Part shown: in pieces, positions 24,887-33,806 of the stretch
Layout of the letters: every line of letters starts with the position of its first letter
Numbering within the stretch: position 1 is the stretch's first letter
Assembly: GCF_000331245.1 (NCBI RefSeq)
Contig: NZ_ANFZ01000002.1
Span: 286,460 to 350,459, forward strand
Reading direction: 5' to 3'
Length of the DNA: 64,000 nucleotides
From: Blastomonas sp. AAP53
Lineage (GTDB): Bacteria > Pseudomonadota > Alphaproteobacteria > Sphingomonadales > Sphingomonadaceae
Notes under the pieces: model-generated
What the model saw: only the letters and a program-made list of their open reading frames with translations
The model's database searches: none
What the model was told of the DNA's origin: nothing
Made by a program: the position numbers and the translations under genes

Positions 24887-25578
24887 TCGATTGTTACATA
24901 TTCATCTGGCAAAATATGAGGTCCACTAAATAAAATTCCTCGTTTTAGCTTTTCAAAAGCGCCCGGTGTCGTCTGGCAAAAGGAAGTCATGGTGCTACCC
25001 TCTTTGGGATTTTGTTTCTCGGTCCAATCACATTCTTCAAGATCGTCGGCAAAAAATCCTGCCACAATCTGAGGTACACGGTCCACGTAATTCGATTGGA
25101 GTGCTATGAGATTGTTAGTTTGTCGATGATGAGCCTTCCAAACCAAAATGTTCTGGATATGCGAAAAGCGACATTCTCTTTCAGACCATTTTGACTTTGA
25201 TTTTTTAACGCCAAAAGTGTTCTTAACTTCTAACCCGCCGCCGGGGAATTTTAAAAAATCTTGCTTAGTGAAAGAGTTGAGATTGCCATCGAGGCCTAAG
25301 CCGGTCAGATCCAGTATGTCAGGGTACCCATCAATGTCCGGATTTCGAGCTAAGTCGACATGCAACGATGAAACCTCATTGGCATAAATCTCTCCAATCA
25401 AGCCGCTGAGCATGCGCAAATCAATGATGTCATATAGATCGAGGTCGACCCCATCTATCGGCTTACCTGCATTTCTGAGATGAGCATTCACGTTATCAGC
25501 GGCTTGTATCAGGAGGTCGACCGGCACTTTATCGGCATTCAGTTTGATATCTTTTTTGCGATGTTGCTTCAGGATCAT
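24883..25578 (-). CDS. PD-(D/E)XK restriction endonuclease subunit, paralogue 1
   Basis: 231 aa from the ATG at 25578, chosen because it gives an N-terminus of the same length as its paralogue; the frame stays open upstream to a GTG at 25650 with a Cys-rich, unlikely extension. Core: GYPDILDLTG (Asp87) and GGGLEVKNTFG (Glu117, Lys119), with SGLIGEI before it. It is translationally coupled to paralogue 2. Both copies keep the catalytic D...ExK, so both could cut. With two methyltransferases opposite, they may form a heterodimer that reads an asymmetric site, as BbvCI does. Confidence 0.75.
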   Translation of the reverse strand: MILKQHRKKDIKLNADKVPVDLLIQAADNVNAHLRNAGKPIDGVDLDLYDIIDLRMLSGLIGEIYANEVSSLHVDLARNPDIDGYPDILDLTGLGLDGNLNSFTKQDFLKFPGGGLEVKNTFGVKKSKSKWSERECRFSHIQNILVWKAHHRQTNNLIALQSNYVDRVPQIVAGFFADDLEECDWTEKQNPKEGSTMTSFCQTTPGAFEKLKRGILFSGPHILPDEYVTIE

Positions 25579-25871
25579 GGAGTACATGTAGCACCACATG
25601 CTGCCTGCGCAAGATCCGCCGCTTAGCTTACCGAATTCCGCTGACCACACGGTCCTAGTGAGTGATGTGCCCGGCTTAGTTTCTGCTAGCTAATCAGAGG
25701 TCGTTGAGCTTGGATTTAGTCATCAGATATATGCTGAGAACGCCGTCAGCGATGCAGAGGTGCAGCTAGGGAAAGGCTCAAACCCGGGGCAAATCTCAGA
25801 AATAACTCTCGGTACCCGGGGTAACTTCTCAATGGAACCGGCACATTGAAGTTTCAAAGTGCAGCAAGGTA

Positions 25872-25892
25872 TCTTCGGATCATCTTCGGATT
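25872..25892. promoter_or_regulatory. Candidate integrase arm-type site, right
   Basis: Copy of the block at 12849-12869 (one mismatch), again with two TTCGGAT units 11 bp apart and in the same orientation, 55 bp inside attR. The remaining bases from 25651 to 25947 show no gene. Confidence 0.5.
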
Positions 25893-25947
25893 TTGTATCG
25901 ACGATATAATCTATTGAAAAAACACGCGTATTGCATAGATTTGACTT

Positions 25948-25999
25948 TTGCCAAGGTTGGGGTCGAGGGTTCGAATCCCTTCGCCCGCTCCAGTTTTCC
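25948..25999. repeat. attR, 52-bp direct repeat (right copy, tRNA-Gly 3' fragment)
   Basis: Identical to 12742-12793. It contains only the 3' part of tRNA-Gly from the anticodon loop onward, without the 5' half, so it is not a functional tRNA gene. Confidence 0.93.
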
Positions 26000-26061
26000 A
26001 TCGAAAACCATATCACCAAGACCCAGCATGATCCATGCTGGGGGCCGCCGAATGTGGCCGT

Positions 26062-28011
26062 TTACGGAATGGCCATTTCGAAGGGTCCGGCCGGATGACC
26101 GGCACTGTCGTAAAGGTTGATTGTCGGACTGTCTGCCCACGCATAGCGTACCCGTGTCACCGGCTGGCCATCGCCTGCCAGGGTCACCGTGTCACCAGAG
26201 ACGGTGCCCGCTGCGTAGCGGCACGAACCGGGCGCAGGGCCGCAAAGCTCAAACCCGATCGCAAGGCTGCTGCCATAGCTGACAAGCGTACCCGTGACGT
26301 CGCTGAAGGTGAGTACAGCGCCGCCATCTGTCGTCCGCGCGATCGCCTTGATGGCAGGACCGGAGGGCGGGTCACCGGCGCCATAGCCGATCGTGCGCAT
26401 CGCGTGCGCCAGTCGCCGCCCGACCACGTGCTTCTGTCCGGGGTGAATGTCCGCCGGATCGCCCAGATCGATCGCCAGAGCCAGTGCAGCGCGGCCGTTG
26501 TCGGCGATGACTGCCCGCCTCTGCTCCTCGCGCAATGCCGCCCAGCCACTTTCGGACGGACGCGTCGCTCGCGCGCCATAGTTGGCGAGCTGGACGATGG
26601 CAAAGGGTAGGTCTGGAACGCCAAACTGCTGCCGCCAGCCTGCCATCATGGCGGCCATCCGCTGCGCATAGCCGGGCAGATCGACATCCGATTCGCCCTG
26701 ATACCAGGCCACGCCCTTCAAGCCGATTCGGCCCAGCGGCGCGATCATCGCGTTATAGAGCGTACCGGCACCGGCGGTGTCCTCCCATGGCGCGCGGGGC
26801 GGCCGCGCTGCCTTGCGCGTTTCGACCGCATAATCCCAGCCCTCGCCCAGCGCGATGACCGTGCCGTCTGCGAGCGTCAGCCGCATCGCCTCGGCAGGGC
26901 CGGGCATCCCGCCCCGGCCATAGCTGTCATGGGCGTTGACCGTGATGACGTTGCGCCCCGCCTGCAGCGCCCCGACTTTCAGCGCGTAAACGCGTGGTGT
27001 GCCGGGATTACCGCCACTGCCGACCGGACTGCTGTTGACCCAGGTCTGGTCGGCATCGTCGACGGGGCCGATCGCCAGCGTTGCCGCCTGGCGCGCCTGC
27101 GCCGGCGTCAGCATGATCACGCGCCGGAACCAGACCATGCCGTTGAATGCTATCAGCGCATCTATGCCCCACTCTTCCCAATAGCCGATGCGCGGGACCG
27201 GCTGCCAGTCCAGCGCCGCGTCGGCCTGCCAGGGTTCGCGGCCCGGCGCGTCGCCGGTGGTCTTGCGCCACCAGGCCTCCCAGCTGCGCCCCATGCGTTC
27301 AGACGCCGCTGCCGGGTCACGCGCGTAAAGCTGGCGCAGATCGGATGCGGCGGATTGGTCGGAGGCCCTGAGCGCATCGTCGCCCATCCACGCGCTGATC
27401 CGGCTACCACCCCAGCTGCTGTGGATCGCGCCGATGGGCACGTCGGCGCTGCGGCGCAGGTCCTGCGCCATATAGAAGCAGGCCGCCGAAAAGCCGCCTG
27501 CGGTGTCGGGCGCTGACGTCAGCCAGCCGGACACCTTGCTGAGGTCGCGCACCGGTTGAAGTGCCGATGCCCGCTCAATGGTGAACAGCCGCAGCATCGG
27601 GTCGGTGGATGCGGCGATCTGGTTGTCGGCATCCTGCGCGCGGGCGACCGCCAATTCCATGTTCGACTGGCCCGAACACAGGAAGACATCGCCGATCAGT
27701 ATGTCGTTCGCGCTGGCCGTCCCGCTGGCCGCAGCGACCGTCAGCCGGTATGGCCCGCCAGCGGGCATCGCCGGGAAGGCGAGCTCGAACCGGCCCTCGC
27801 TGTTGGCGCGCGCGGCCACTTCGGTGTCGCCCAGACGGCCGCGGACCGATTCGTCGGCTGTGGCGCGTCCACGAATGAAAATGGGCTGGTCGCGCTGCAA
27901 AACGGCCTGGTCGCCGAACTGGGGGTCGAGAACCGGCTGCGCCATCGCCGGCACCGAGGCCAAGCTGCTGGCGATCAGCGTGGCACAGGCTCGAAGCCTC
28001 CGCGTCCGCAT
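26062..28011 (-). CDS. Sialate O-acetylesterase-family carbohydrate esterase (SASA/SGNH)
   Basis: 649 aa with an N-terminal signal peptide (RACATLIASSLASVPAMAQ). The SGNH motif with nucleophile Ser is FLCSGQSNMELA, a later oxyanion motif is WYQGESDV, and the catalytic Asp-x-x-His is DIHPGQKHVVGRRLA near residue 540. A beta-sandwich insert (about 300-390) with an NxGG turn splits the catalytic domain as in this family. It removes acetyl groups from sugars; here the context of xylan enzymes points to acetylxylan. Its ATG overlaps the GH43 stop by one base, so it is second in a two-gene operon. Periplasmic or outer-membrane side. Confidence 0.85.
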   Translation of the reverse strand: MRTRRLRACATLIASSLASVPAMAQPVLDPQFGDQAVLQRDQPIFIRGRATADESVRGRLGDTEVAARANSEGRFELAFPAMPAGGPYRLTVAAASGTASANDILIGDVFLCSGQSNMELAVARAQDADNQIAASTDPMLRLFTIERASALQPVRDLSKVSGWLTSAPDTAGGFSAACFYMAQDLRRSADVPIGAIHSSWGGSRISAWMGDDALRASDQSAASDLRQLYARDPAAASERMGRSWEAWWRKTTGDAPGREPWQADAALDWQPVPRIGYWEEWGIDALIAFNGMVWFRRVIMLTPAQARQAATLAIGPVDDADQTWVNSSPVGSGGNPGTPRVYALKVGALQAGRNVITVNAHDSYGRGGMPGPAEAMRLTLADGTVIALGEGWDYAVETRKAARPPRAPWEDTAGAGTLYNAMIAPLGRIGLKGVAWYQGESDVDLPGYAQRMAAMMAGWRQQFGVPDLPFAIVQLANYGARATRPSESGWAALREEQRRAVIADNGRAALALAIDLGDPADIHPGQKHVVGRRLAHAMRTIGYGAGDPPSGPAIKAIARTTDGGAVLTFSDVTGTLVSYGSSLAIGFELCGPAPGSCRYAAGTVSGDTVTLAGDGQPVTRVRYAWADSPTINLYDSAGHPAGPFEMAIP

Positions 28012-29672
28012 CAGTTGCCCTCCACATACGGGCCGATCACCGTGCCTGTGAAACCGCGTGCCTGCCTGGTGCTCAAGAAGCGTGCATCAAGGTCTGCTTT
28101 CAGCGTCTTCGTCTGGCCGCCGATCGTGTAATCGAACGCCATCGCACCGCCGTTGGCGCGGATTGTCAGCGTGACCGGTTCGCGCGCATCCAGCGGCGCC
28201 GACGCGACCAGCGTGTCACGGTCTGCCTGCGCGCGGGTTGTGAGCGCGATGGCCGGCTTGCCGCCGATCTTTGTCAGCCCGAAGAACAGGAAGGACTGGT
28301 CGTTCTGCATGGCGGCAAGCCCCGCGCGGTCACCGTCCTTGCCTGGCGTGTAGCGCATCACCGTCGATACCGTGGCGACATGATGCTGCTGGCGACGGCC
28401 CCAGAAGGCAGGCACGCCCTGCTGATCGCCCATGGGCGCGGCGGGTTCCATCACCAGCGCGCCGCTGTCCAGCCGGTGGAACGGCGCTTTGGGCGTGCGC
28501 ACACCGATCCATTGCATCCCCAGCCTCGGCCCATCGAAGCTGTCGGTATAGGCAAAGTCGCCCGACAGCGGCGGGGTGGCAGGCTGATCGGGGGTGAGCG
28601 CCGGGCGCTTGGCGGTAAAGGGAATGCGCGCACCATCGGGCAGGATATGCGGCCAGCCGTAGCGCCAGGTGACGGGCAGAAGGAAGGTCTCGCGCCCGAT
28701 ATTGTACAGGTCATCGCCATAGGGCCGGGTGGCAAGGAAGGTCGCCCACCAGTCGCCATCTGGCGTCTGCACGAACTTGGCGTGCCCCGCCGATGTCACC
28801 GGGTTGGGTCTTGCAGGGTCGAGCGTGCGCTGGCTGAGGATCGGATTGCCCTGATAGGGAACATAAGGTCCGCGCAGCTTGTCGGAGCGCAGCACGACCT
28901 CGCTGTGCTTGTCGCCGGTGCCGCCTTCGGCTGCGATGAGGTAGTAGAAGCCCTGCCTCTTGATGATGTGCGGCCCTTCGATCCACACCGGCTTGGTGGT
29001 GATATCGATGCCGCCGTTGACCAGTTGGGTGCTCTCGCCCACCATCTCGCCGTTTCGCCAGTCGAACTCCTGGATCCAGATCGCGCGATGCCCGTCATAG
29101 CGCTTGGGTTCGTCGGGCGCGCGGTTGTTGATGATATAGGCCTTGTCGCCTTCCCAGTAGATTGAAGGATCGATGCCCTCGAACGGCAGCCAGACCGGAT
29201 TCGACCACGGCCCTGCGGGATCCTTGGCGGTGATGAAGAAATTGTCTTTGCACCGCACGCAGGTGTTGACGATGTAGAACAGCCCATCGTGATACGAGAT
29301 GTCGGGCGCGAACACGCCCTGCGACACTGGGAGCCCTGAAAAATCGAGCTGATCCGGGCGATCAATGGCATTGCCGATCTGCTTCCATGTCACCAGATCG
29401 CGCGAATGGAACACCGGCAGCCCCGGGAAATGGGTGAAGGTCGAGGTGACGAGATAATAGTCCTCTCCCACCCGCGTGATCGACGGATCGGGATAATAGC
29501 CCGACAGCACCGGGTTGCGGTATTCGTCAGCGGCGACGGTCACCTGTTCCTGCGCGCGGCCTTCATAGCGAAATTCGTCGAATCGTGCCGGTGTGGCCTG
29601 CGCGGGAGCAGTCCATAACGCCGCGGCCACGATCGAGGCCGTCATGCCGCGAAGGGCGGTGGTTGCCGTCAT
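28011..29672 (-). CDS. Glycoside hydrolase family 43 (beta-xylosidase/arabinofuranosidase type)
   Basis: 553 aa from the ATG at 29672, which has GGAGG 5 nt upstream and directly starts a signal peptide (ASIVAAALWTAPAQATPA); an upstream in-frame start adds 18 residues without a site. GH43 five-blade propeller: NPVLSGYYPDPSI with the catalytic base Asp, the pKa-modulating Asp in GIDPSIYW, and the acid Glu in IEGPHIIKRQG. A C-terminal beta-sandwich (about 390-550) is of the GH43_C2 kind found in xylosidases of subfamily 12. It trims xylose or arabinose from xylo-oligosaccharides. First gene of the operon with the esterase. Confidence 0.9.
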   Translation of the reverse strand: MTATTALRGMTASIVAAALWTAPAQATPARFDEFRYEGRAQEQVTVAADEYRNPVLSGYYPDPSITRVGEDYYLVTSTFTHFPGLPVFHSRDLVTWKQIGNAIDRPDQLDFSGLPVSQGVFAPDISYHDGLFYIVNTCVRCKDNFFITAKDPAGPWSNPVWLPFEGIDPSIYWEGDKAYIINNRAPDEPKRYDGHRAIWIQEFDWRNGEMVGESTQLVNGGIDITTKPVWIEGPHIIKRQGFYYLIAAEGGTGDKHSEVVLRSDKLRGPYVPYQGNPILSQRTLDPARPNPVTSAGHAKFVQTPDGDWWATFLATRPYGDDLYNIGRETFLLPVTWRYGWPHILPDGARIPFTAKRPALTPDQPATPPLSGDFAYTDSFDGPRLGMQWIGVRTPKAPFHRLDSGALVMEPAAPMGDQQGVPAFWGRRQQHHVATVSTVMRYTPGKDGDRAGLAAMQNDQSFLFFGLTKIGGKPAIALTTRAQADRDTLVASAPLDAREPVTLTIRANGGAMAFDYTIGGQTKTLKADLDARFLSTRQARGFTGTVIGPYVEGN

Positions 29673-29733
29673 TTCATCCTCCATTTGTGCGCCGCTCGAG
29701 GACGCATTGCCATCTGACATACACAAAATAAAA

Positions 29734-29743
29734 ACTCAGACAA
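29734..29743. promoter_or_regulatory. Recurrent ACTCAGACAA motif, GH43/GH2 divergent promoter
   Basis: The same 10-mer occurs at 43937 before the sugar transporter, and ACTCAGAGTA occurs at 45298 before the TonB receptor. It lies 62 bp from the GH43 start. A TTGATC/TAGGAT pair with a 16-bp spacer directs toward the GH2 gene just to the right. It is a possible site for the GntR-type regulator of the locus. Confidence 0.35.
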
Positions 29744-29847
29744 ATAGTTGATCGCACAGTCTGTCGCGCTAGGATGGGGGCAACGCGAACAGGTGGCGCC
29801 CGGCGTGGCGGGTTCATCCGATTCAGAACGAGCAGGGGAGTTTGGCA

Positions 29848-32568
29848 TTGCGAGCAATCACTTACCGCAGGGCAGCGCGCCCCGACGCCACGTCATCCCG
29901 GTGGCTGGCGGCGCTGATCGCCATGCTGGCAATGCTGGTCATGCCTGCCTTTGGCCAGTCGGCGCCGCGCGAGCGCGAATCGATCAACAGCGGTTGGCGC
30001 TTCACTTTTGGCGATCCAGCCGGCGAAACCGCCGAACTGCGCTACGACGTCCGTCCGGCTTATGACGATGCGGGCGATGGCAAGGCTGCCGATGCCAGGC
30101 CTGAAGAGGCAGCAAAGGTTCGCAGCGACGGCACAGGCGTGCTCAAGCCCTGGATATTGCCCACCGCCAATCCCTTCATCAAGGACCCGGCCAAGCGCCA
30201 TGTCGCGCCCGCAGGCAACCCCGGCGGCGATGTGGCCTATGTCCAGCCCGGGTTCGACGACAGCGGCTGGACGCGGGTCGACCTGCCGCACGACTGGGCG
30301 ATCGCAGGGCCATTCCTCACGGAAGGGCCTTATGGCGGCATGGGTCGGCTGAAAAGCTGGGGCGTGGGCTGGTATCGCCGCGCGCTCGACATTCCGGCCA
30401 GCGACAAGGGCAAATCGATCTTCCTCGATGTCGATGGGGCGATGTCCTATGCCACGGTCTGGCTCAACGGCCAGATCATCGGCGGCTGGCCCTATGGTTA
30501 TAACAGCTGGCGGTTGGACCTCACCCAACACATCATCCCCGGTGGTCGCAACATGCTGGCGATCCGGCTCGACAACCCGCCGGCTTCGGCGCGCTGGTAC
30601 CCCGGCGGCGGTCTGTACCGCGATATCTGGCTGACCAAGGCGCAGCCGGTGCGCGTGGCGCAATGGGGCAGCGCGGTAACGACGCGCGAGGTGTCGGCAG
30701 CGTCGGCCACGGTCAAGGTCGCGCTGGCGATCGACAATGCCGGAAGCGCGCGCGCGCCGGTCAGCGCAGTAACCGAGATTTTCGCGCTTGACGCTGCGGG
30801 CAAGCGCAAGGGCCGCCCAGTCGCGCGCATCGATCATGCGCCAGGCGATGCACCGGCAGGCGGAAGCGTCAACCTGCAGGGCGAGGTTGCAATCCTGCGT
30901 CCCCGCCTGTGGGGCCCGCCGCCTACGCAATCGCCCAACCTCTATCTCGCAGTGTCGACAGTCCGCCACGGCGGCCGTGTCAGCGATGTCTACGAAACCC
31001 GTTTCGGCATCCGCGATGTCCGGTTCGATGCGGCGCAAGGCCTGGTGGTCAATGGCGAGAAGCTGCGCATCCAGGGCGTCAACAACCACCATGACCTCGG
31101 CGCCCTCGGCGCAGCGTTCAACCGCCGGGCGGCGCAGCGCCAGCTCGAGATTCTGCGCGACATGGGGGTCAACGCGGTCCGCATGAGCCACAATCCGCCC
31201 GCGCCGGGCCTGCTCGACCTGACCGACGCAATGGGCTTTGTGGTGATGGACGAGGTGTTCGACAGCTGGGAACTGAAGAAGACCCCGCTCGACTTCCACC
31301 TTATCTTCCCCGAATGGCGCGAGGCCGATCTGCGATCGATGATCCGGCGCGACCGCAATCATCCGTCGGTCATCCTGTGGAGCGTCGGCAACGAGGTGGG
31401 CGAGCAATATAGCGGCGAGGCGGGCGCGAGCCTGACCCGCGAACTGGTCGCCATCGCCAAGGATGAGGACCCCAGCCGGCTGACCACTGTGGCGATGAAC
31501 TTTGCCAAGGCCGACATGCCGATGCCGCGCGAGGTGGACGTCATCAGCCTGAATTATCAGGGCGCCGGCATTCGCGGCATCATTGGCCAGTACCCCGCCT
31601 TTCATGCGGCGTTCCCCGATAAGGTCATCCTCAGCAGCGAAAGCGCCTCGGCGCTGTCGAGCCGGGGCGAATATCTGTTCCCGGTGGCCGGTGCGATCAG
31701 CGGTCCGGTGCGGCCCTATTCGGGCGGCGATCCTGTGACGCATCAGGTCAGCGCCTATGAGATGCACGCGGCGGATTTCGGCTCGTCGCCCGACCGGGTG
31801 TTCGCCAGCGACGACCAGCATCCCTATGTCGCGGGCGAGTTCGTATGGACCGGGTTCGACTATCTGGGCGAGCCGACGCCGTATTACACCTCGCGCAGCT
31901 CGTATTCTGGGATCATCGATCTGGCCGGTTTCCCCAAGGATCGCTTCTGGCTGTATCAGGCGCGCTGGCGGCCCGACCTGAAGTTCGCGCACATCCTGCC
32001 GCACTGGACCTGGCCGGGGCGCGAGGGGCAGGTGACCCCAGTGCACGTGTTCAGCTCCGCCGATGAGGCCGAATTGTTCGTCAACGGCGTGTCGCAGGGT
32101 AGAATCAAGAAGCGCGACTATGAATACCGCTTCCGCTGGGATTACGTGACCTATGCGCCGGGCGAGGTGCGGGTCGAAACCTGGAAGCAGGGCAAGCCGT
32201 GGGCCAGCGCGAGCGTCGCCACCACCGGCGCTGCCGCAGCGCTGTCGCTGAAGCCCGATCGGGCGGCAATCGCAGGCGACGGCAAGGACCTGTCGTTCGT
32301 CACATTGAGCGTCGTGGATGCCAAGGGCGATATGGTACGCCCGGCCAAGAACCCCGTCCGCTTCACCATCGAAGGGCCGGGCGAGATCGTCGCCACCGAC
32401 AATGGCGACCCCACCGACATGACCGCGTTTCCCTCGCACCAGCGCAACGCGTTCAATGGGCTGGCGCTGGTCATCGTGCGCGGTCTTCCCGGGCAATCCG
32501 GCAAGGTCACGGTGCGCGCCGAGGCAGACGGTCTGGCCCAGGCGAGCACGGTCATTACCATTCGATAG
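29848..32568 (+). CDS. Glycoside hydrolase family 2 (beta-galactosidase-like)
   Basis: 906 aa from a TTG at 29848, 7 nt after GGGGAG; the frame also opens 6 bases earlier, too near the site. A signal peptide is visible (LAALIAMLAMLVMPAFGQ). Domain order: sugar-binding (INSGWRFTFGD; LPHDWAI), Ig-like, TIM barrel (GVNNHHDLGALGAAF), with acid/base Glu in VILWSVGNEVGE and nucleophile Glu in VILSSESAS, then two C-terminal beta domains, the last an invasin-like module (AAIAGDGKDLSFVTLSVVDAKG). It would cleave terminal beta-galactoside or possibly alpha-arabinopyranoside decorations of xylan. Divergent from the GH43 operon. Confidence 0.9.
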   Translation: MRAITYRRAARPDATSSRWLAALIAMLAMLVMPAFGQSAPRERESINSGWRFTFGDPAGETAELRYDVRPAYDDAGDGKAADARPEEAAKVRSDGTGVLKPWILPTANPFIKDPAKRHVAPAGNPGGDVAYVQPGFDDSGWTRVDLPHDWAIAGPFLTEGPYGGMGRLKSWGVGWYRRALDIPASDKGKSIFLDVDGAMSYATVWLNGQIIGGWPYGYNSWRLDLTQHIIPGGRNMLAIRLDNPPASARWYPGGGLYRDIWLTKAQPVRVAQWGSAVTTREVSAASATVKVALAIDNAGSARAPVSAVTEIFALDAAGKRKGRPVARIDHAPGDAPAGGSVNLQGEVAILRPRLWGPPPTQSPNLYLAVSTVRHGGRVSDVYETRFGIRDVRFDAAQGLVVNGEKLRIQGVNNHHDLGALGAAFNRRAAQRQLEILRDMGVNAVRMSHNPPAPGLLDLTDAMGFVVMDEVFDSWELKKTPLDFHLIFPEWREADLRSMIRRDRNHPSVILWSVGNEVGEQYSGEAGASLTRELVAIAKDEDPSRLTTVAMNFAKADMPMPREVDVISLNYQGAGIRGIIGQYPAFHAAFPDKVILSSESASALSSRGEYLFPVAGAISGPVRPYSGGDPVTHQVSAYEMHAADFGSSPDRVFASDDQHPYVAGEFVWTGFDYLGEPTPYYTSRSSYSGIIDLAGFPKDRFWLYQARWRPDLKFAHILPHWTWPGREGQVTPVHVFSSADEAELFVNGVSQGRIKKRDYEYRFRWDYVTYAPGEVRVETWKQGKPWASASVATTGAAAALSLKPDRAAIAGDGKDLSFVTLSVVDAKGDMVRPAKNPVRFTIEGPGEIVATDNGDPTDMTAFPSHQRNAFNGLALVIVRGLPGQSGKVTVRAEADGLAQASTVITIR

Positions 32569-32609
32569 ACATGACGATGCGGACATGGACTTGCATCCTG
32601 CGTCAAAAA

Positions 32610-32623
32610 TGGTAGCGCTAACG
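32610..32623. promoter_or_regulatory. LacI-type operator, GH43-xylB-xylA operon
   Basis: TGGTAGCGCTAACG, 12 of 14 matches to the palindrome TGGTAGCGCTATCA shared by four sites in the locus. It lies 60 bp before the GH43 lipoprotein gene. Confidence 0.65.
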
Positions 32624-32682
32624 CCATACTCCGGACAGCGCAGACTGATCCGGGCAGGAATTTGGGTAGAGGAGCAGTTGCG

Positions 32683-33801
32683 ATGAATCGATTGAGTGCA
32701 CTGGCACTGGGTGCCGCGCTGGTGACAGCATCCGCCACCACGGCCTGCAGCCCGCAGAAAAGCGACGGCGACGCACCCGAAGCCGGCACCGCCGCCACCG
32801 ACCGGGCCAAGGCCGATCCTTCGCGCTATCTCTCGCAGCCGCTGGTGACCGAAATCTACACCGCTGACCCCTCGGCGCATATCTGGGACGGCAAGATTTA
32901 TGTCTACCCCAGCCACGATATCGATGGGCCGACGCCCGAGGACGATCTTGGCGCGCATTTCGAGATGCGCGACTATCGCGTGCTCAGCATGGACAGCATC
33001 GGCGGCAAGGTGACGACGCATCCGGTCGCGCTCGACGTCAAGGATGTGCCCTGGGCGGACAAGCAGATGTGGGCGCCCGATGCCGCGCGCAAGAACGGCA
33101 CCTATTTCCTCTACTTCCCCGCCAAGGACAAGCAGGGCGCGTTCCGCATCGGCGTCGCGACCTCCAAGTCGCCGACCGGTCCGTTCAAGGCCGCGCCGCA
33201 GCCGATCAAGGGCAGCTTCTCGATCGACCCTGCGGTGTTCACCGATGATGACGGCAAGTCGTACATGTATTTCGGCGGTATCTGGGGCGGGCAGCTGCAG
33301 CGCAACACCACCGGGACGTACGATCCCGATGGCTCGAAGACCGATCTTGAGGCGCCCGACAAGCCTGCGCTCGCGCCCAAGGTCGCGGCGATGGCCGACG
33401 ACATGATGGAATTCGCTGAAAAGCCGCGCGACGTGCAGATCCTCGACAAATCGGGCAAGCCGATCCTCGGCGGCGACACCGACCGCCGCTTCTTCGAGGC
33501 GGCGTGGATGCACAAGTACAACGGCAAATATTATTTCAGCTACTCGACCGGTGACACGCATTACCTGGTCTATGCGACCGGAGACTCGCCGTACGGCCCG
33601 TTCACCTATCAGGGCCGGATCCTCGAGCCGACCGAAGGCTGGACCTCGCACCACTCGATCGTCGAATGGGACAAGCGCTGGTGGCTGTTCTATCATGACA
33701 CCCAGCTGTCCGGCACCACCCGGCTCCGCAACGTCAAGGTGACAGAGCTGTCCTATAACCCGGATGGCACGATCAAGACCATCACGCCGATGGTGAAGTA
33801 A
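32683..33801 (+). CDS. Glycoside hydrolase family 43 lipoprotein
   Basis: 372 aa from the ATG at 32683 with GGAG 8 nt before it. Signal and probable lipobox: ALGAAPLV-like stretch then TASATTAC with Cys at about 22, followed by a flexible Asp/Ala linker. GH43 motifs: DPSAHIWDGKIYVYPSHD at the N-terminus, SIDPAVFTDDDG with the second Asp, and FFEAAWMHKYNGKYYFSYS with catalytic Glu. A single-domain enzyme that likely removes arabinofuranose or xylose residues at the outer or inner membrane face. It leads the operon with xylulokinase 5 bp downstream and xylose isomerase after it, under a LacI-type operator. Confidence 0.87.
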   Translation: MNRLSALALGAALVTASATTACSPQKSDGDAPEAGTAATDRAKADPSRYLSQPLVTEIYTADPSAHIWDGKIYVYPSHDIDGPTPEDDLGAHFEMRDYRVLSMDSIGGKVTTHPVALDVKDVPWADKQMWAPDAARKNGTYFLYFPAKDKQGAFRIGVATSKSPTGPFKAAPQPIKGSFSIDPAVFTDDDGKSYMYFGGIWGGQLQRNTTGTYDPDGSKTDLEAPDKPALAPKVAAMADDMMEFAEKPRDVQILDKSGKPILGGDTDRRFFEAAWMHKYNGKYYFSYSTGDTHYLVYATGDSPYGPFTYQGRILEPTEGWTSHHSIVEWDKRWWLFYHDTQLSGTTRLRNVKVTELSYNPDGTIKTITPMVK

Positions 33802-33806
33802 CCGCG

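Larger units (their letters stand above)
12742..25999. mobile_element. 13.2-kb genomic island integrated in tRNA-Gly
   Basis: It is bounded by perfect 52-bp direct repeats (12742-12793 and 25948-25999), so excision would release a 13,206-bp circle. An integrase gene sits next to the left repeat, reading inward. Base composition drops clearly below that of the flanks, especially at 14.2-17.0, 19.1-19.8 and 20.7-25.7 kb. Cargo: tyrosine integrase, serine recombinase, Doc/Fic-type protein, ribbon-helix-helix protein, HUH Rep-like protein, unknown genes, and a two-methyltransferase/two-nuclease restriction cassette. No conjugation genes, capsid or terminase genes are seen, so it is best described as a small integrative, perhaps mobilisable, island. 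Confidence 0.9.

Noticed and set aside
25723..26019. Minus-strand frame overlapping attR
   Set aside because: It reads through the duplicated tRNA fragment and has no recognisable protein features.
29759..29774. Degenerate LacI-like site in the GH43/GH2 promoter
   Set aside because: Only about 8 of 14 positions agree with the shared palindrome and the left half is lost.
29893..33696. 1267-codon open frame on the minus strand opposite GH2 and GH43
   Set aside because: The plus strand encodes two enzymes with intact catalytic motifs; the minus frame has no domain and typical shadow composition.
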